A stretch of DNA of 37,843 nucleotides from Nitrospirota bacterium (GCA_029858565.1 JAOUEV010000034.1:1-37843), one strand, 5' to 3'. Positions 18,689 through 27,803 are shown, numbered from the stretch's first letter. Notes: a model not told the origin generated them from the sequence alone. Numbers and translations are program-made.

Positions 18689-19459
18689 TCAGATCCCCCC
18701 AAGTGCGAGTAAAAGACAGACAATGCCCAGCCCCATCATGAGCTTCAACGGAGACCACCCCCGGCGGAACAGGGCTGCGAGCCCCAGTGCGATCGTGAGC
18801 GATGCAAGCGTGATCCCCGGGACCGGGACCGGCATGCGCAGCTCCGGACGCCAGAGTGTGATCGTTCCGACGATGCCGCCCAGGACCGCCAGGGAAAGCA
18901 CCTTGAACAACCGGGCCACCTGCGCGAAATTGAACCTTGCCATGAGCGCCACCACATCCCCGCGCAGAGCGTAGCCGGCAAAGACCAGACCGCCGCGAAA
19001 GCCGATATGAACGACGTTATACAGTGCCAGATAGAGCAGCGGCGCCCACCAGCTCCCGTCAAAGAGCGTCGCCACAGCGATGACCGCGGCAAGCGGTTTG
19101 AGCGAACCCCAAAAGAAGCTGTCTCCCAAGGCTCCCAGGGGAGCCATCAGGCTCCGCTTGACCTCCCCGGCATCAGCGCCCGGGTCACGTCCCGTCGCGC
19201 GGTCCTCTTCGATCCGCGCCGCGGCGCCGAGAATGAACGAGGCCATGTAGGGCTGGGTGTTGAAATAGTCCATGTGCGCCGCAAGCCGCGCCGAGAACTC
19301 CTGACGGTCGGGATAGAGCCGCCGGAGCACCGGGATGAGCGCGAAGGCGAATCCCAGGGACTGCATCCGGGCGTAGCTCCAGGACGCCTGGATGAAGAAG
19401 GACCTCCAGAACACGCCGAGCAGATCAACGGTGCGCACCCTGCGAAGTTCATCTGCCAT
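18689..19459 (-). CDS. PTS mannose-family IID component
   Basis: IID is one of two membrane subunits of mannose/sorbose-type PTS permeases. The product is about 256 residues from the ATG at 19459 (GGAG upstream). It shows the family's WSYARMQSLGFAFALIPVLRRLYP and LGDSFFWGSLKPLAAVIA. C-terminal membrane segments follow. The start overlaps the IIC stop by 11 bases, indicating coupling. The specific sugar cannot be told. Confidence 0.9.
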   Translation of the reverse strand: MADELRRVRTVDLLGVFWRSFFIQASWSYARMQSLGFAFALIPVLRRLYPDRQEFSARLAAHMDYFNTQPYMASFILGAAARIEEDRATGRDPGADAGEVKRSLMAPLGALGDSFFWGSLKPLAAVIAVATLFDGSWWAPLLYLALYNVVHIGFRGGLVFAGYALRGDVVALMARFNFAQVARLFKVLSLAVLGGIVGTITLWRPELRMPVPVPGITLASLTIALGLAALFRRGWSPLKLMMGLGIVCLLLALGGI

Positions 19460-20216
19460 CGATACGCTCCCCGAGCCATCCGCTGGCCACGGCCAGCAGG
19501 ATCGCGGCCAGAACGGGAATATGCAGCAGCTGTACCGCCACGGCCCCCACGCAAAAACCGATGACCAGCGTCCGGTCCACGGTGGTGAACGACAGCTTCC
19601 GGGAAACCGATGCCACACCCAACAGGGGCAAAAAAGTTATAAAGAGCATCATCGCCCGGTGCAGGAAGGGCGGCAGACCGATGAACCATTTCACGGCGAC
19701 CAGACCGCAGGTCACCAGGCCCAGGCAGAGCATGAAGGACTTAAGGAGGAACGCGATCAGTCCGGCCAGATGCCACCCGGTCGCGCTCGCCTCCGTGGGC
19801 AGCCCGGTACTGCCGAGCACCAGCTCGGGGATCTTCGCATTGCGCTGCCTCATCAGCTGGTCGGCGTACATGGTCGCCGGTGCCATGATCACGGTCAACA
19901 ACAGGCTGAAGCCCATGACCGGGACGTTCCCCGGCTCGCCGGCGCCCAGAACGGCGATCCCCGTGGCCGAGACCGCGAACACGGTCGAGTCCGCCGGAAC
20001 AAAGGTCCCGATCGGCATGTCGAGCACCCAGATCAGTTCGAGGATCCCGCCGATTATCAGGCCGGTCACCGCGTCTCCCAGGAACCACCCGGTCAGGGAG
20101 GCTGCCACGATCGGCTGTGAAATCATGAACTGTCCCAGGGCCGTTCGGTCAAGGCCGATCAGCCCGCCGAGAAGCGAGACCTGAAGAACATGGATGATCG
20201 TCTGCTGATCGAACAT
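19449..20216 (-). CDS. PTS mannose-family IIC component
   Basis: IIC forms the sugar channel with IID. The product is 255 residues from the ATG at 20216 (MFDQQTIIHVLQVSLLGG), strongly hydrophobic with about eight spans. Typical motifs are GLDRTALGQFMISQPIVAA, then GILELIWVLDMPIGTFVPAD. Upstream extension to 20375 is not family-like. It lies 25 bases after the IIB stop. Confidence 0.9.
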   Translation of the reverse strand: MFDQQTIIHVLQVSLLGGLIGLDRTALGQFMISQPIVAASLTGWFLGDAVTGLIIGGILELIWVLDMPIGTFVPADSTVFAVSATGIAVLGAGEPGNVPVMGFSLLLTVIMAPATMYADQLMRQRNAKIPELVLGSTGLPTEASATGWHLAGLIAFLLKSFMLCLGLVTCGLVAVKWFIGLPPFLHRAMMLFITFLPLLGVASVSRKLSFTTVDRTLVIGFCVGAVAVQLLHIPVLAAILLAVASGWLGERIDGR

Positions 20217-20241
20217 AAGCACCCGCGCCGGTCGTTCCGGC

Positions 20242-20730
20242 CTACGTCCCCAGGCAGAGCCGGAACACCCGGTCCAGCGGCTGGGGCTTTTCACTCGGAA
20301 CGGTCTGTATCTCGACCTTGATCCCCCGGTCCATGATCTCCTTGAGCGCCGCGAGATCCGTCTCGTCCACGGCAAGAACGTCCATGATCTTGCGCTTGCC
20401 GGGCACGAAATGCAGGCCGCCGACGTTCACACGGGAGCAGGACAGGCCTTCCTTGAGCGACCGCAGCACATCATCGGGATTCGAGAAGAGCAGGATCGTC
20501 CGCTCCTCCTCAGGGATCCCTTCCCGGAGCTTCGCGCAGATCTCCTTCACCGTGCCGATAACCACTTTAAGTCCCGGGGGCACCGAGATCTCCATGATGG
20601 AGCGCTGGAGCGGATTCGCGGCGATCTTGTCGTCTGCCACCATGATGCACGTGGCCTTCAGAAAGTTCACCCATCCCTCGACGACCTGTCCATGGATCAG
20701 CCGGTCGTCTATGCGCGCCAGGATGACCAT
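20242..20730 (-). CDS. PTS mannose-family IIB component
   Basis: IIB is the cytoplasmic phosphocarrier that hands phosphate to the incoming sugar. The 162-residue protein has the IIB active-site histidine H13 in ARIDDRLIHGQVVEGW, followed by VADDKIAANPLQRSIM, both typical. It is four bases after the IIA stop. With IIA, IIC and IID a complete permease is encoded. Confidence 0.92.
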   Translation of the reverse strand: MVILARIDDRLIHGQVVEGWVNFLKATCIMVADDKIAANPLQRSIMEISVPPGLKVVIGTVKEICAKLREGIPEEERTILLFSNPDDVLRSLKEGLSCSRVNVGGLHFVPGKRKIMDVLAVDETDLAALKEIMDRGIKVEIQTVPSEKPQPLDRVFRLCLGT

Positions 20731-20734
20731 CGGG

Positions 20735-21136
20735 CTATTTCTTTCCTTTCAGCATCTGACTTGCGATGACGATGCTTTTCTGCGCGGCTTCCTGCACAAG
20801 CTTTGCAAGCTCCGGCAAGGTCTTTTCCTCACGGTGGTTCGCGAACTTGATGAGCATCGAGAGATTCACGCCGCTCACGACCTCGACCGCGTCGCCCAGG
20901 AACGCGAGGGCGATGTTCGAGGGAGTGCCGCCGAACATGTCGGTCAGCAGCATGACCCCCTGTTTCCGGTCCGTCTTCTTGATGGCCTGTTCTATGCGGT
21001 CGCGGAGCATTTCCGGCGCGCTGTCCTGCTTTACGGACACGGTCTCCACCGCCTCGATCTTTCCCACGATCATCTCGGCGGCCTTGACCAGTTCAGCTCC
21101 CATATCCTCGTGACATACGATCACCAGACCTATCAT
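20735..21136 (-). CDS. PTS mannose-family IIA component
   Basis: IIA accepts phosphate from HPr. The 133-residue protein has the phospho-accepting histidine H9 in GLVIVCHEDMGAELV and the GVMLLTDMFGGTPSN signature of the EIIA-man fold. It lies 25 bases after rapZ. In relatives lacking IIC/IID the IIA serves only regulation; here the permease is complete. Confidence 0.93.
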   Translation of the reverse strand: MIGLVIVCHEDMGAELVKAAEMIVGKIEAVETVSVKQDSAPEMLRDRIEQAIKKTDRKQGVMLLTDMFGGTPSNIALAFLGDAVEVVSGVNLSMLIKFANHREEKTLPELAKLVQEAAQKSIVIASQMLKGKK

Positions 21137-21160
21137 ATGCTTCTCCTTTTCGCTGTCCCT

Positions 21161-22027
21161 TCAGGTCCGCATGATATCGCGGTGTTTCAGGTTCACCTCG
21201 TGGCCCGCCGCCCGGAGACGATCGGCCATGGCCAGGGCGACGGACACGGAACGGTGCCGCCCGCCGGTGCATCCGAAGCCGATGGTGAGGTAGCTCTTCC
21301 CTTCGCTCTTGTACCGCGGCAGCAGATAGCCCAGGAAGTCGGTCAGCCGTGACAAAAACTCCTCCGACGCCGGACGGGCAATTACGTAATCGCGCACCCG
21401 CTGGTCCTCGCCCGTGAGGGGTCGGAGCTCGGGAATAAAATGGGGGTTCGGCAGGAACCGCAGATCGAACAGGAGATCGAGTTCATAGGGCGCGCCGAAC
21501 TTGTACCCGAAGGTCACGAACGTGACCACGAGCGGCCTGCCGCCCGTCGCGTCGGCATAGTGCCGCTCCACCGACTGCCGCAGATCATGGACCGTGTAAT
21601 CGGTGGTGTCGACGATCCGGTCCGCCAGCGTGCGGACCTCGGCCAGGGCCGTACGCTCGGCCCGTATGGCGTCGAGCAGGCCGACGGTCCCTTTTGCCAG
21701 CGTATGGGGCCGCCGGGTCTCGCTGTAACGCCGCACCAGCGACTGGTCCGACGCTTCAAGGAACAGCATTTCGATCTCCATACCCGCGGCCTTGAGCGCG
21801 CCATACCGCACCGGGAACTCCTCGGCAAAGCCCCGCTCCCGGATGTCGATGCCGATCGCCGACCGGAACGCCTCCTCTGACGTGCGTGCATAGGTGATGA
21901 ACTCGGGCAGCAACGGCAACGGAAGGTTGTCGACGCAATAGTACCCGATATCCTCAAAGGCCTTGAGCGCGGCGCTCCTGCCTGAGCCCGACATTCCCGT
22001 CACCACGACGATCCGCCTTGTTTTCAT
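21161..22027 (-). CDS. rapZ: RapZ/YvcJ-family nucleotide-binding protein
   Basis: RapZ in E. coli is an RNA-binding adaptor controlling GlmS through small RNAs; other homologues bind nucleotides. The 288-residue product has the N-terminal P-loop GMSGSGRS at 11-18, where the usual Lys is Arg, then GYYCVDNLPLPLLPEF. The C-terminal domain carries FGYKFG and IGFGCTGGRHRSVSVA. It overlaps hprK by four bases. The Arg in the P-loop may weaken nucleotide hydrolysis (inference). Confidence 0.95.
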   Translation of the reverse strand: MKTRRIVVVTGMSGSGRSAALKAFEDIGYYCVDNLPLPLLPEFITYARTSEEAFRSAIGIDIRERGFAEEFPVRYGALKAAGMEIEMLFLEASDQSLVRRYSETRRPHTLAKGTVGLLDAIRAERTALAEVRTLADRIVDTTDYTVHDLRQSVERHYADATGGRPLVVTFVTFGYKFGAPYELDLLFDLRFLPNPHFIPELRPLTGEDQRVRDYVIARPASEEFLSRLTDFLGYLLPRYKSEGKSYLTIGFGCTGGRHRSVSVALAMADRLRAAGHEVNLKHRDIMRT

Positions 22028-22908
22028 CGCGAAAGCCTCTTCTTCAGTTTCCGTCCCAGTTCCCGGGCCGTATAGATCCCCCGCTGCTTGAGCGTCTGGT
22101 TCCGCGCCGCAACCTCGATGAGCGTGGCCATGTTCCTGCCCGGTTTGATCGGCAGCTTGAGGTAGGGCATATTCATTCCCAGCAGCCGGTGACGCCGCTC
22201 ACGCAACCCCAGCAGACTGTAATAGGCCCCCTCTTTCCATTCTTCCAGTTCGACCACGATACCGACAACAGAAGCTTCAATGGTTGCAGAATCGCCGTAG
22301 AGCGCCTTGACATTGATGATGCCCAGACCCCGGATCTCCAGCAGGTCCGCGCCGATATCCGTCGGCCTGCCCAGTATTCCCTCGTCGGTGCGCTCCAGCA
22401 TCACAACGTCATCGGCAACAAGTTTGTGGCCCCGGAGCACAAGGTCGAGCGCGGCCTCGCTCTTGCCGATGGCGCTCTCGCCGATGATCAGGACGCCGAC
22501 GCCGAAGACCTGGACCAGCACGCCGTGTATCCCTGTTCGCGGCGTCAGCCGCTCCCGGAGAACGCGTGCCAGCCGCGGGATGTTCCCGCACTTGACGACC
22601 GGGACCCGCGCTGATTCGGCGCAGGCCAGGAGATCACGGCATACTTTGCCGCCCGACAGGACCACCGCAGCCGGTTTCTTGCGCATGATCGCCCGGCAGA
22701 GCTTTTCGCGGGCCGCAGTTCCCATCCCGCTCAGCAGGGAGTTCTGCGCAGGTGTCAGCTGTACGATGCTCCCGGAGATGTCCCGGTAGCCCGCCCACCG
22801 GTCAAGGTCCGGCCTGATGATCTGGGGCGAGACGACCTCCCGCTCAATTCCTTTGCCGCCCGCCAGGACCGCGGCTTTGCTGATCACGTCTTTGACCGTT
22901 ACCTTCAT
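22024..22908 (-). CDS. hprK: HPr kinase/phosphorylase
   Basis: HprK phosphorylates or dephosphorylates S46 of HPr in response to energy state. The 294-residue product has the N-terminal HPrK domain, then TGIHGVLVQVFGVGVLIIGESAIGKSE, with the catalytic histidine at about 128 and Walker A at 143-150, and the capping motif EIRGLGIINV. It overlaps both rapZ and ptsN by four bases, so all three are likely coupled. Confidence 0.95.
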   Translation of the reverse strand: MKVTVKDVISKAAVLAGGKGIEREVVSPQIIRPDLDRWAGYRDISGSIVQLTPAQNSLLSGMGTAAREKLCRAIMRKKPAAVVLSGGKVCRDLLACAESARVPVVKCGNIPRLARVLRERLTPRTGIHGVLVQVFGVGVLIIGESAIGKSEAALDLVLRGHKLVADDVVMLERTDEGILGRPTDIGADLLEIRGLGIINVKALYGDSATIEASVVGIVVELEEWKEGAYYSLLGLRERRHRLLGMNMPYLKLPIKPGRNMATLIEVAARNQTLKQRGIYTARELGRKLKKRLSR

Positions 22909-23381
22909 CTGCTGTTCGGATACTTGCTGTCCTCGTCCAGGATGAGCTGCCGCATGTCCGTGCCGGCCGAGCTCTTTCGCAGCTCATCGCGGAGCGCCGG
23001 GTTCCGCATGACCCGCGAGATCCGGGCCAGGGTCTTCAGGTGTTCCGCGGGCCGGTCCTCGGGCGACACCAGCACGAAGAACAGGTACGCCGGTTTCCCG
23101 TCAAGCGAGTGGAAATCCACGCCGGTCGAGGACCTGCCGAAGGCAACTACCATCTCGCTGATGCTGCTCGATTTGGCGTGGGGGATCGCGATCCCCTCGC
23201 CGATGCCGGTGCTTCCCTGGGCCTCGCGTTCCCCGATCACGCGCACCAGCTCGTCGCGGTCGCGCACCTTGCCCTTCGCGGCAAGCAGCTCGGCGAATTC
23301 GGCGATCACGCCGGCCTTATCCCCCGCCTTCAGTTCCGCGATGATCAGTTCGTCGTCAAGGAGGTCCCGTATCCGCGCCAT
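22905..23381 (-). CDS. ptsN: PTS IIA-like nitrogen-regulatory protein PtsN
   Basis: A fructose-type EIIA domain of 158 residues with active-site histidine H68 in GIGEGIAIPHAKS. Placed next to rpoN and hpf it is most likely the regulatory EIIA-Ntr, not a sugar transporter. Downstream it overlaps hprK by four bases; upstream hpf ends eight bases before it. Confidence 0.92.
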   Translation of the reverse strand: MARIRDLLDDELIIAELKAGDKAGVIAEFAELLAAKGKVRDRDELVRVIGEREAQGSTGIGEGIAIPHAKSSSISEMVVAFGRSSTGVDFHSLDGKPAYLFFVLVSPEDRPAEHLKTLARISRVMRNPALRDELRKSSAGTDMRQLILDEDSKYPNSR

Positions 23382-23389
23382 CGCAATTC

Positions 23390-23926
23390 CTACTTAGACG
23401 GCTCAATAAGGCCCACGTTGCCGTCCTTCCGGCGATAGATGACGTTAATGTGACCGCTGCCGGAGTTGGTGAACAGGAAGAACGGCTTGTCCAGGAGTTC
23501 CATCTGCATCACCGCCTCCTCGGGCGTCATGGGCTTCAGATCGAACCGTTTGTTCTTGATGATCTGCGGGATCCGGTCCTCGGGATGCGGTGCAGCCTCG
23601 GCTGCGTTCGCAAGCTCCGACACGCCGGTCTGGTGCTTGTGGCTCGTGATCTTTTCCTTGTACTTCCGGACCCTGCGTTCGATCTTCTCGAACAGCAGAT
23701 CGATGGAAGAATACATCTCCTCGGTCTCCTCGGAGGCCTGGATCAGGACCCCGTCCACCTTGATCATTGCGTCCGCGATGTGATGCATCTTCTTGACGAC
23801 CGACAGCGTGATCGTGGCATTGCTGTTCCTGGGAAGATATTTTTCCAGCCGCTGGAACCGCTCCGTTGCGTACTTCTTAAGAGCGTCCGTCGCCTCAAGA
23901 TGCCTTCCAATGATCGTGATCTGCAT
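23390..23926 (-). CDS. hpf: Ribosome hibernation promoting factor, long form
   Basis: HPF joins ribosomes into inactive 100S dimers in stationary phase. The true start is the ATG at 23926, preceded by a very strong AAGGAGG, giving 178 residues. Residues 1-100 are the ribosome-binding S30AE domain (MQITIIGRHLEATDALKKYA). After a linker, residues of about 125-178 (FDLKPMTPEEAVMQMELL, then HINVIYRRKDGNVGLIEP) form the dimerisation domain of long HPF. It lies between rpoN and ptsN. Confidence 0.95.
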   Translation of the reverse strand: MQITIIGRHLEATDALKKYATERFQRLEKYLPRNSNATITLSVVKKMHHIADAMIKVDGVLIQASEETEEMYSSIDLLFEKIERRVRKYKEKITSHKHQTGVSELANAAEAAPHPEDRIPQIIKNKRFDLKPMTPEEAVMQMELLDKPFFLFTNSGSGHINVIYRRKDGNVGLIEPSK

Positions 23927-23946
23927 GATGACCTCCTTCAGTAATA

Positions 23947-25425
23947 TCAGCCCATCCGTTTCCTGACGCTCGTGGGCGGAATGCGAAGCTCCTCGCGGTA
24001 TTTGGCGACCGTGCGACGGGCAATATCGATCCCCTGGGCCTTCAGGGCGTCGACGATCTGCTGGTCCTTGAGCGGCGCCGCGGAATCCTCCTCCCGGACC
24101 ATCTTCTGGATCACGTCCTTCACCGTGAGCGACGAGATCTCCGTGCCCGTTCCGGCTGTCGTGAACCCGGTCGTGAAAAAGAACTTCAGGGGGAAGATCC
24201 CCTGGGGCGTATGCATATACTTGCTGGTCGTGACGCGGCTGATCGTCGACTCGTGCATGGAAATATCCTCGGCCACATCGCGCAGGACCAGCGGCCGGAG
24301 GCGTGCGATCCCGTGCTCGAGGAAGTCGGTCTGGAACTTCACGATGCTTTCCGCCACCTTGTAAATGGTCTTGTTCCGCTGCTCCATCCCCTTGATGAGC
24401 CACTGGGCAGAGCGGAGACGTTCCTCGATATACTCCCGCGTCGTTTTGTCCACTTCGTCCTTGCGGGCCAGGATCTTGCGGTAGTAGGGATTGATCCGCA
24501 CCCGCGGGAAACCTTCATCGTTCAGCTGGATGACATAACGGTCCTCGATCTTGACCACATAGACATCGGGGACCACGTACTGGGTGTCCGAGACGGCGTA
24601 GGGCCTGCCGGGCTTCGGCTCGAGCTCATGAATGATGATCTTGGAAGCTTCCATGACGTCCTGCTGGGTGACGTTCAGGACCTTGGCAATGTGCTGGTAC
24701 TTGCGCTTTTCCAGGTCCGGCAGATGGTCCCGGACGATCTTCTCGACCAGGGTGCCGGCAAGTTCCCGGCCGCGGATCTGGATCAGCAGGCATTCCGTGA
24801 GGTCCCGCGCGCCGACACCCAGGGGCTCGAAGTTGTGGATCAACCCCAGCGCCTTTTCCAGGACCGGCACGGCCACACCGATGTCGGCGGCCATTTCTTC
24901 AAGCGGGGTGCGGAGGTAACCGTCGTCATCGATATTGCCGATGATGGTCTCACCGGCCTTCAGGAGCTTGTCGTCGGAAGTCGACAGGTGAAGCTGCCAG
25001 GACAGGTGGTCGCCCAGGGACGGCATCCTGGTAAGCATCTGGTCATAGGAGGGCCGGTCGTTCTCATCGGGCTCGATGGTGCCGTAGTCCCGCCCGTCAT
25101 TCATCTCGTCAATGTATTCGTCCCAGCGCGAACCGACCTGATCGAACTCGGTCTTCAGCTCCGTTTCTCCCTCGACCTCGGCCTCGCGCACCGGCGCAAT
25201 CTCGTCCGGACTGCGCTCGGGAAGTTCGCCAGCCTCCGCCTCGGCCTCGGTGGGCTCGTCGGTCTGGTCAAGAGCGACCTCCTCCAGCACCGGGTTCTCC
25301 ACGAGTTCCTGGGCAAGCGACTGGGCAAGCTCGAGCCGGGACAGCTGCAGCAGCTTGATCGCCTGCTGCAGCTGGGGCGTCATGATAAGCTTTTGCGCAA
25401 GTTTTAGTTCTAATCGTGCTTCCAT
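23947..25425 (-). CDS. rpoN: RNA polymerase sigma-54 factor
   Basis: RpoN directs transcription from -12/-24 promoters with enhancer-binding activators. The 492-residue product has the Gln-rich activator region MTPQLQQAIKLLQLSRLEL, an acidic linker (about 45-120), the core-binding and HTH regions, and the RpoN box in ARRTVAKYRE near the C-terminus. Its ATG overlaps the lptB stop by one base. Confidence 0.97.
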   Translation of the reverse strand: MEARLELKLAQKLIMTPQLQQAIKLLQLSRLELAQSLAQELVENPVLEEVALDQTDEPTEAEAEAGELPERSPDEIAPVREAEVEGETELKTEFDQVGSRWDEYIDEMNDGRDYGTIEPDENDRPSYDQMLTRMPSLGDHLSWQLHLSTSDDKLLKAGETIIGNIDDDGYLRTPLEEMAADIGVAVPVLEKALGLIHNFEPLGVGARDLTECLLIQIRGRELAGTLVEKIVRDHLPDLEKRKYQHIAKVLNVTQQDVMEASKIIIHELEPKPGRPYAVSDTQYVVPDVYVVKIEDRYVIQLNDEGFPRVRINPYYRKILARKDEVDKTTREYIEERLRSAQWLIKGMEQRNKTIYKVAESIVKFQTDFLEHGIARLRPLVLRDVAEDISMHESTISRVTTSKYMHTPQGIFPLKFFFTTGFTTAGTGTEISSLTVKDVIQKMVREEDSAAPLKDQQIVDALKAQGIDIARRTVAKYREELRIPPTSVRKRMG

Positions 25426-26147
25426 TATAGTTTGAACGATTCGCCGAGATAGAGCTCCCGCACCCGGGGGCTTGCGGTGATCTCAGCCGGCGAACCGGCC
25501 TCGATGATCTTGCCGTCATTGATGATATAGGCCCTGTCGGTGATCGCCAGCGTCTCCCGAACATTGTGGTCCGTGATCAGGATGCCGATCCCCTTGTTCT
25601 TGAGGAGCGAGATGATCCCCTGGATGTCCTGCACCGCCAGCGGATCGATGCCGGCGAACGGTTCGTCCAGAAGAATGAACTTGGGCGACAGGGTCAGGGC
25701 GCGGGCGATCTCGACCCTGCGGCGTTCGCCCCCGGAGAGCGTGTAGGCTTTGCTGTCCGCAAGATGACCGACCCCCAGCTCCGCCATCAAGCTGTCGCGC
25801 CGGTCCCGCTGCTCCAGTTCGGAAAGGTCCATGGTCTCGAGCACCGCGGTCAGGTTCTCGGCGACCGTGAGCTTCCGGAAGACCGACGGTTCCTGGGCAA
25901 GGTAGCCGATGCCGTGGCGTGCCCTCTGGTACATGGGCATGTGCGTGATGTCGACACCGTCAAGCACGACCCGGCCCGCATCGGGCTTCACGAGTCCCAC
26001 GACCATATAGAACGAAGTGGTCTTCCCTGCGCCATTGGGGCCCAGAAGCCCGACCACCTCGCCGTGCTTCACCTGAAAACTGACCCCCTTCACGACCTTG
26101 CGGCCGCGATAGGTCTTTTCCAGTTTTTTCGCTTCAAGCGCTTCCAT
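25425..26147 (-). CDS. lptB: LPS export ABC transporter ATPase
   Basis: LptB powers extraction of LPS from the inner membrane. The 240-residue protein has Walker [12 protein letters not shown] at about 35-45, the Q-loop [13 protein letters not shown], signature [15 protein letters not shown], Walker [14 protein letters not shown] and switch [10 protein letters not shown]. These match LptB closely. It precedes rpoN, an arrangement common in Proteobacteria. Confidence 0.96.
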   Translation of the reverse strand: MEALEAKKLEKTYRGRKVVKGVSFQVKHGEVVGLLGPNGAGKTTSFYMVVGLVKPDAGRVVLDGVDITHMPMYQRARHGIGYLAQEPSVFRKLTVAENLTAVLETMDLSELEQRDRRDSLMAELGVGHLADSKAYTLSGGERRRVEIARALTLSPKFILLDEPFAGIDPLAVQDIQGIISLLKNKGIGILITDHNVRETLAITDRAYIINDGKIIEAGSPAEITASPRVRELYLGESFKL

Positions 26148-26182
26148 AATATTCTCAAATAGTTTCCGGGAACCGACGACGA

Positions 26183-26719
26183 TCAGTCCTTTTTGCCCTG
26201 CTTGCGCCTTGGCGTCGCAGGCTGCGTCTCGGTGCCATCACCGGCCTTCTGTTCCTGGTAGATCAGGACCTTTCCACCCTCAACGATGCTCCGATCGTCA
26301 CGGATATACAAGGTGATCCGCTCGCCGCCCAACTGGTTGTCGTTCTCGATGATACGTGCGTCCCCGGTCAGGACGATCTTTTCTTCATTGCTGTAATAGA
26401 CCGCCTTGTTCGCAAGGGCAACACGGCCTTCCTTGGTCACCACAACGCTCCCAAGCGCTTCAATGTCCCGGATCCCCTTGGCAGGCGTGTCGTAGTGCAC
26501 CGTCAGGTAATCACAGTTCAGTGTCATCGCTTCCTTCTTGAGGACCACCTGGCCGATGAACACTACCGTGTCGTCCAGTTTATCAGCTTCCATGCGCTCC
26601 GCGGTGATCACGATCGGTTCGCGGGGCCCCGCTTTCTGGTCTGCTGCAAATGCCGGAACGGCGGTCAGCAACAGCGCAAGCAGGACCTCGGGGCTATTCC
26701 TGAAGAACAGCCTTGACAT
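26183..26719 (-). CDS. lptA: LPS periplasmic transport protein LptA
   Basis: LptA forms the periplasmic bridge that carries LPS to the outer membrane. The product is about 178 residues from the ATG at 26719, with a signal peptide ending AVPAFA-ADQ and an OstA beta-jellyroll ([38 protein letters not shown]). An earlier in-frame start exists at 26758 but reads through the lptC end. The tail is Lys/Arg-rich. It overlaps lptC by 26 bases. Confidence 0.9.
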   Translation of the reverse strand: MSRLFFRNSPEVLLALLLTAVPAFAADQKAGPREPIVITAERMEADKLDDTVVFIGQVVLKKEAMTLNCDYLTVHYDTPAKGIRDIEALGSVVVTKEGRVALANKAVYYSNEEKIVLTGDARIIENDNQLGGERITLYIRDDRSIVEGGKVLIYQEQKAGDGTETQPATPRRKQGKKD

Positions 26720-27263
26720 TGCTGTCCACCGCCACTTTCTGCATGTCAACATCAGCATCGAGGCCCGTTCCTTCGAAGTAGATCTCCTTGCCCAACACCT
26801 TGAACGGGTCCCTGGTCCTGACCGCCCGTTCGCCGGCCTTCCAGGACAGCGAGTCCGTGGTCATCAGGAATCCCTCGCTTGTCACGATCCGCACGTCATG
26901 GCTGCCCCGCCGGATCGACGCGTTCCCGCTGGCCGTGTCCATGGTGCCCAGATCCCCGATCAGCGCCGCGTTCTTCCCGTCTGCGGCGGTAAAAACGATC
27001 TCGATATCCTTGAGCCTGGCTTCCTTGTTCTCATACAGGTCGGCTTCCCTGGCGCTCATGCGCCAGGATACCCGTCCAGCCTCTGTCTGGGCAAAACGGT
27101 ACCCTTCCATCCTTATGAGAAGGCGTTTACTGGAAGCGGGACGGAACAGCGCAGGAATGGCGCTGTCGGCCTCGTGCAGCAGCGCGGCGCTGCCGTAGAG
27201 AAGGGCGGCGACGGTCCCGAGGACCAGGCAAAGGGTAAGGATCCGCCAGATGACAAGTTTCAT
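26694..27263 (-). CDS. lptC: LPS export system protein LptC
   Basis: LptC is the inner-membrane-anchored subunit that passes LPS from LptBFG to LptA. The 189-residue protein has an N-terminal membrane anchor (about 5-28) and a periplasmic LptC domain (MSAREADLYENKEARLKDIEIVF in the middle, written here as separate features of the family's beta-sheet). It is the first gene of the long minus-strand run and has its own promoter. Confidence 0.85.
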   Translation of the reverse strand: MKLVIWRILTLCLVLGTVAALLYGSAALLHEADSAIPALFRPASSKRLLIRMEGYRFAQTEAGRVSWRMSAREADLYENKEARLKDIEIVFTAADGKNAALIGDLGTMDTASGNASIRRGSHDVRIVTSEGFLMTTDSLSWKAGERAVRTRDPFKVLGKEIYFEGTGLDADVDMQKVAVDSNVKAVLQE

Positions 27264-27276
27264 GGCATAAAAGTTG

Positions 27277-27305
27277 ATAAGGCGACCACTGACGGCCGCC
27301 TTTAT
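27277..27305 (-). other. Hairpin in the lptC leader
   Basis: ATAAGGCGACC (27277-27287) pairs with GGCCGCCTTTAT (27294-27305) around a six-base loop, with one bulge and one mismatch. It starts almost exactly at the predicted transcription start near 27305, so the mRNA would carry a 5'-terminal stem-loop, a structure known to slow decay. This is inference. Confidence 0.45.
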
Positions 27306-27311
27306 GCATAT

Positions 27312-27340
27312 TTTATACCATAGGGGTCATGGGATGTAAA
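27312..27340 (-). promoter_or_regulatory. Sigma-70 promoter for the lptC-rpoN-PTS run
   Basis: On the minus strand TTTACA (27340-27335), a 17-base spacer, then TATAAA (27317-27312). The lptC ATG is about 45 bases downstream of the expected start. This could drive the run down to ptsI. Confidence 0.7.
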
Positions 27341-27696
27341 GGGAAAACCCGGAAACCATGATCTCAGGACCTGGCAAAAGAAACCGTTAGTAAGAGAACC
27401 AAAGCTCTTGCTTTTTTCATCCCTCATGGTACGTTTCGAGCATTCTGCCGCATGCCAGATTGCTACTTTTTGCAACTCAGGTTCATCATTGCTTCTTCTT
27501 TATATATATAATAGTGACGTTCATGCTCTGGATGACTACGTTCGGAAGAGCAGGAATTCCAGTCTGCCATCGGCTCCTGTCACTGCAACAACGGTTATAA
27601 GCGATAAGTATTCCCACGTTTACCGCGTCCTGTTTGCAACTCTCGTCCGTGAGCCTTTCTTTGCCTCTTGCCCCCTTCCCCATCTACGAACTTCTT
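27341..27696. other. Intergenic region without a visible gene
   Basis: No ORF with a credible ribosome site lies here. A short AT tract (TATATATATAAT) lies at about 27500-27512. A weak hairpin with T-run (AAGAG...CTCTTGCTTTTTT) near 27390-27418 could be a terminator or small RNA end, but I would not call it. Confidence 0.4.
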
Positions 27697-27729
27697 CCTA
27701 GGAACTATTACTCTCCGGCCTAGGAACTA
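27697..27729 (+). promoter_or_regulatory. Paired direct repeats, probable activator site
   Basis: CCTAGGAACTA occurs at 27697-27707 and 27719-27729, exactly 22 bp apart, two turns of the helix. The repeats lie about 48 and 70 bases before the expected transcription start of the downstream small membrane protein gene. This position suits a dimeric transcription activator. Confidence 0.6.
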
Positions 27730-27736
27730 ATCCCAC

Positions 27737-27765
27737 TTACCCTTTTCCCCTTCCGGGAGTATGCT
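27737..27765 (+). promoter_or_regulatory. Candidate promoter for the small membrane protein
   Basis: A weak -35 (TTACCC, 27737-27742), a 17-base spacer and a -10 like TATGCT (27760-27765). A poor -35 next to the direct repeats fits an activator-dependent promoter. Start would be near 27772. Confidence 0.4.
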
Positions 27766-27803
27766 CTAATCAACAAGAAGAGAAAACCACCCACAAGGAG
27801 GGA

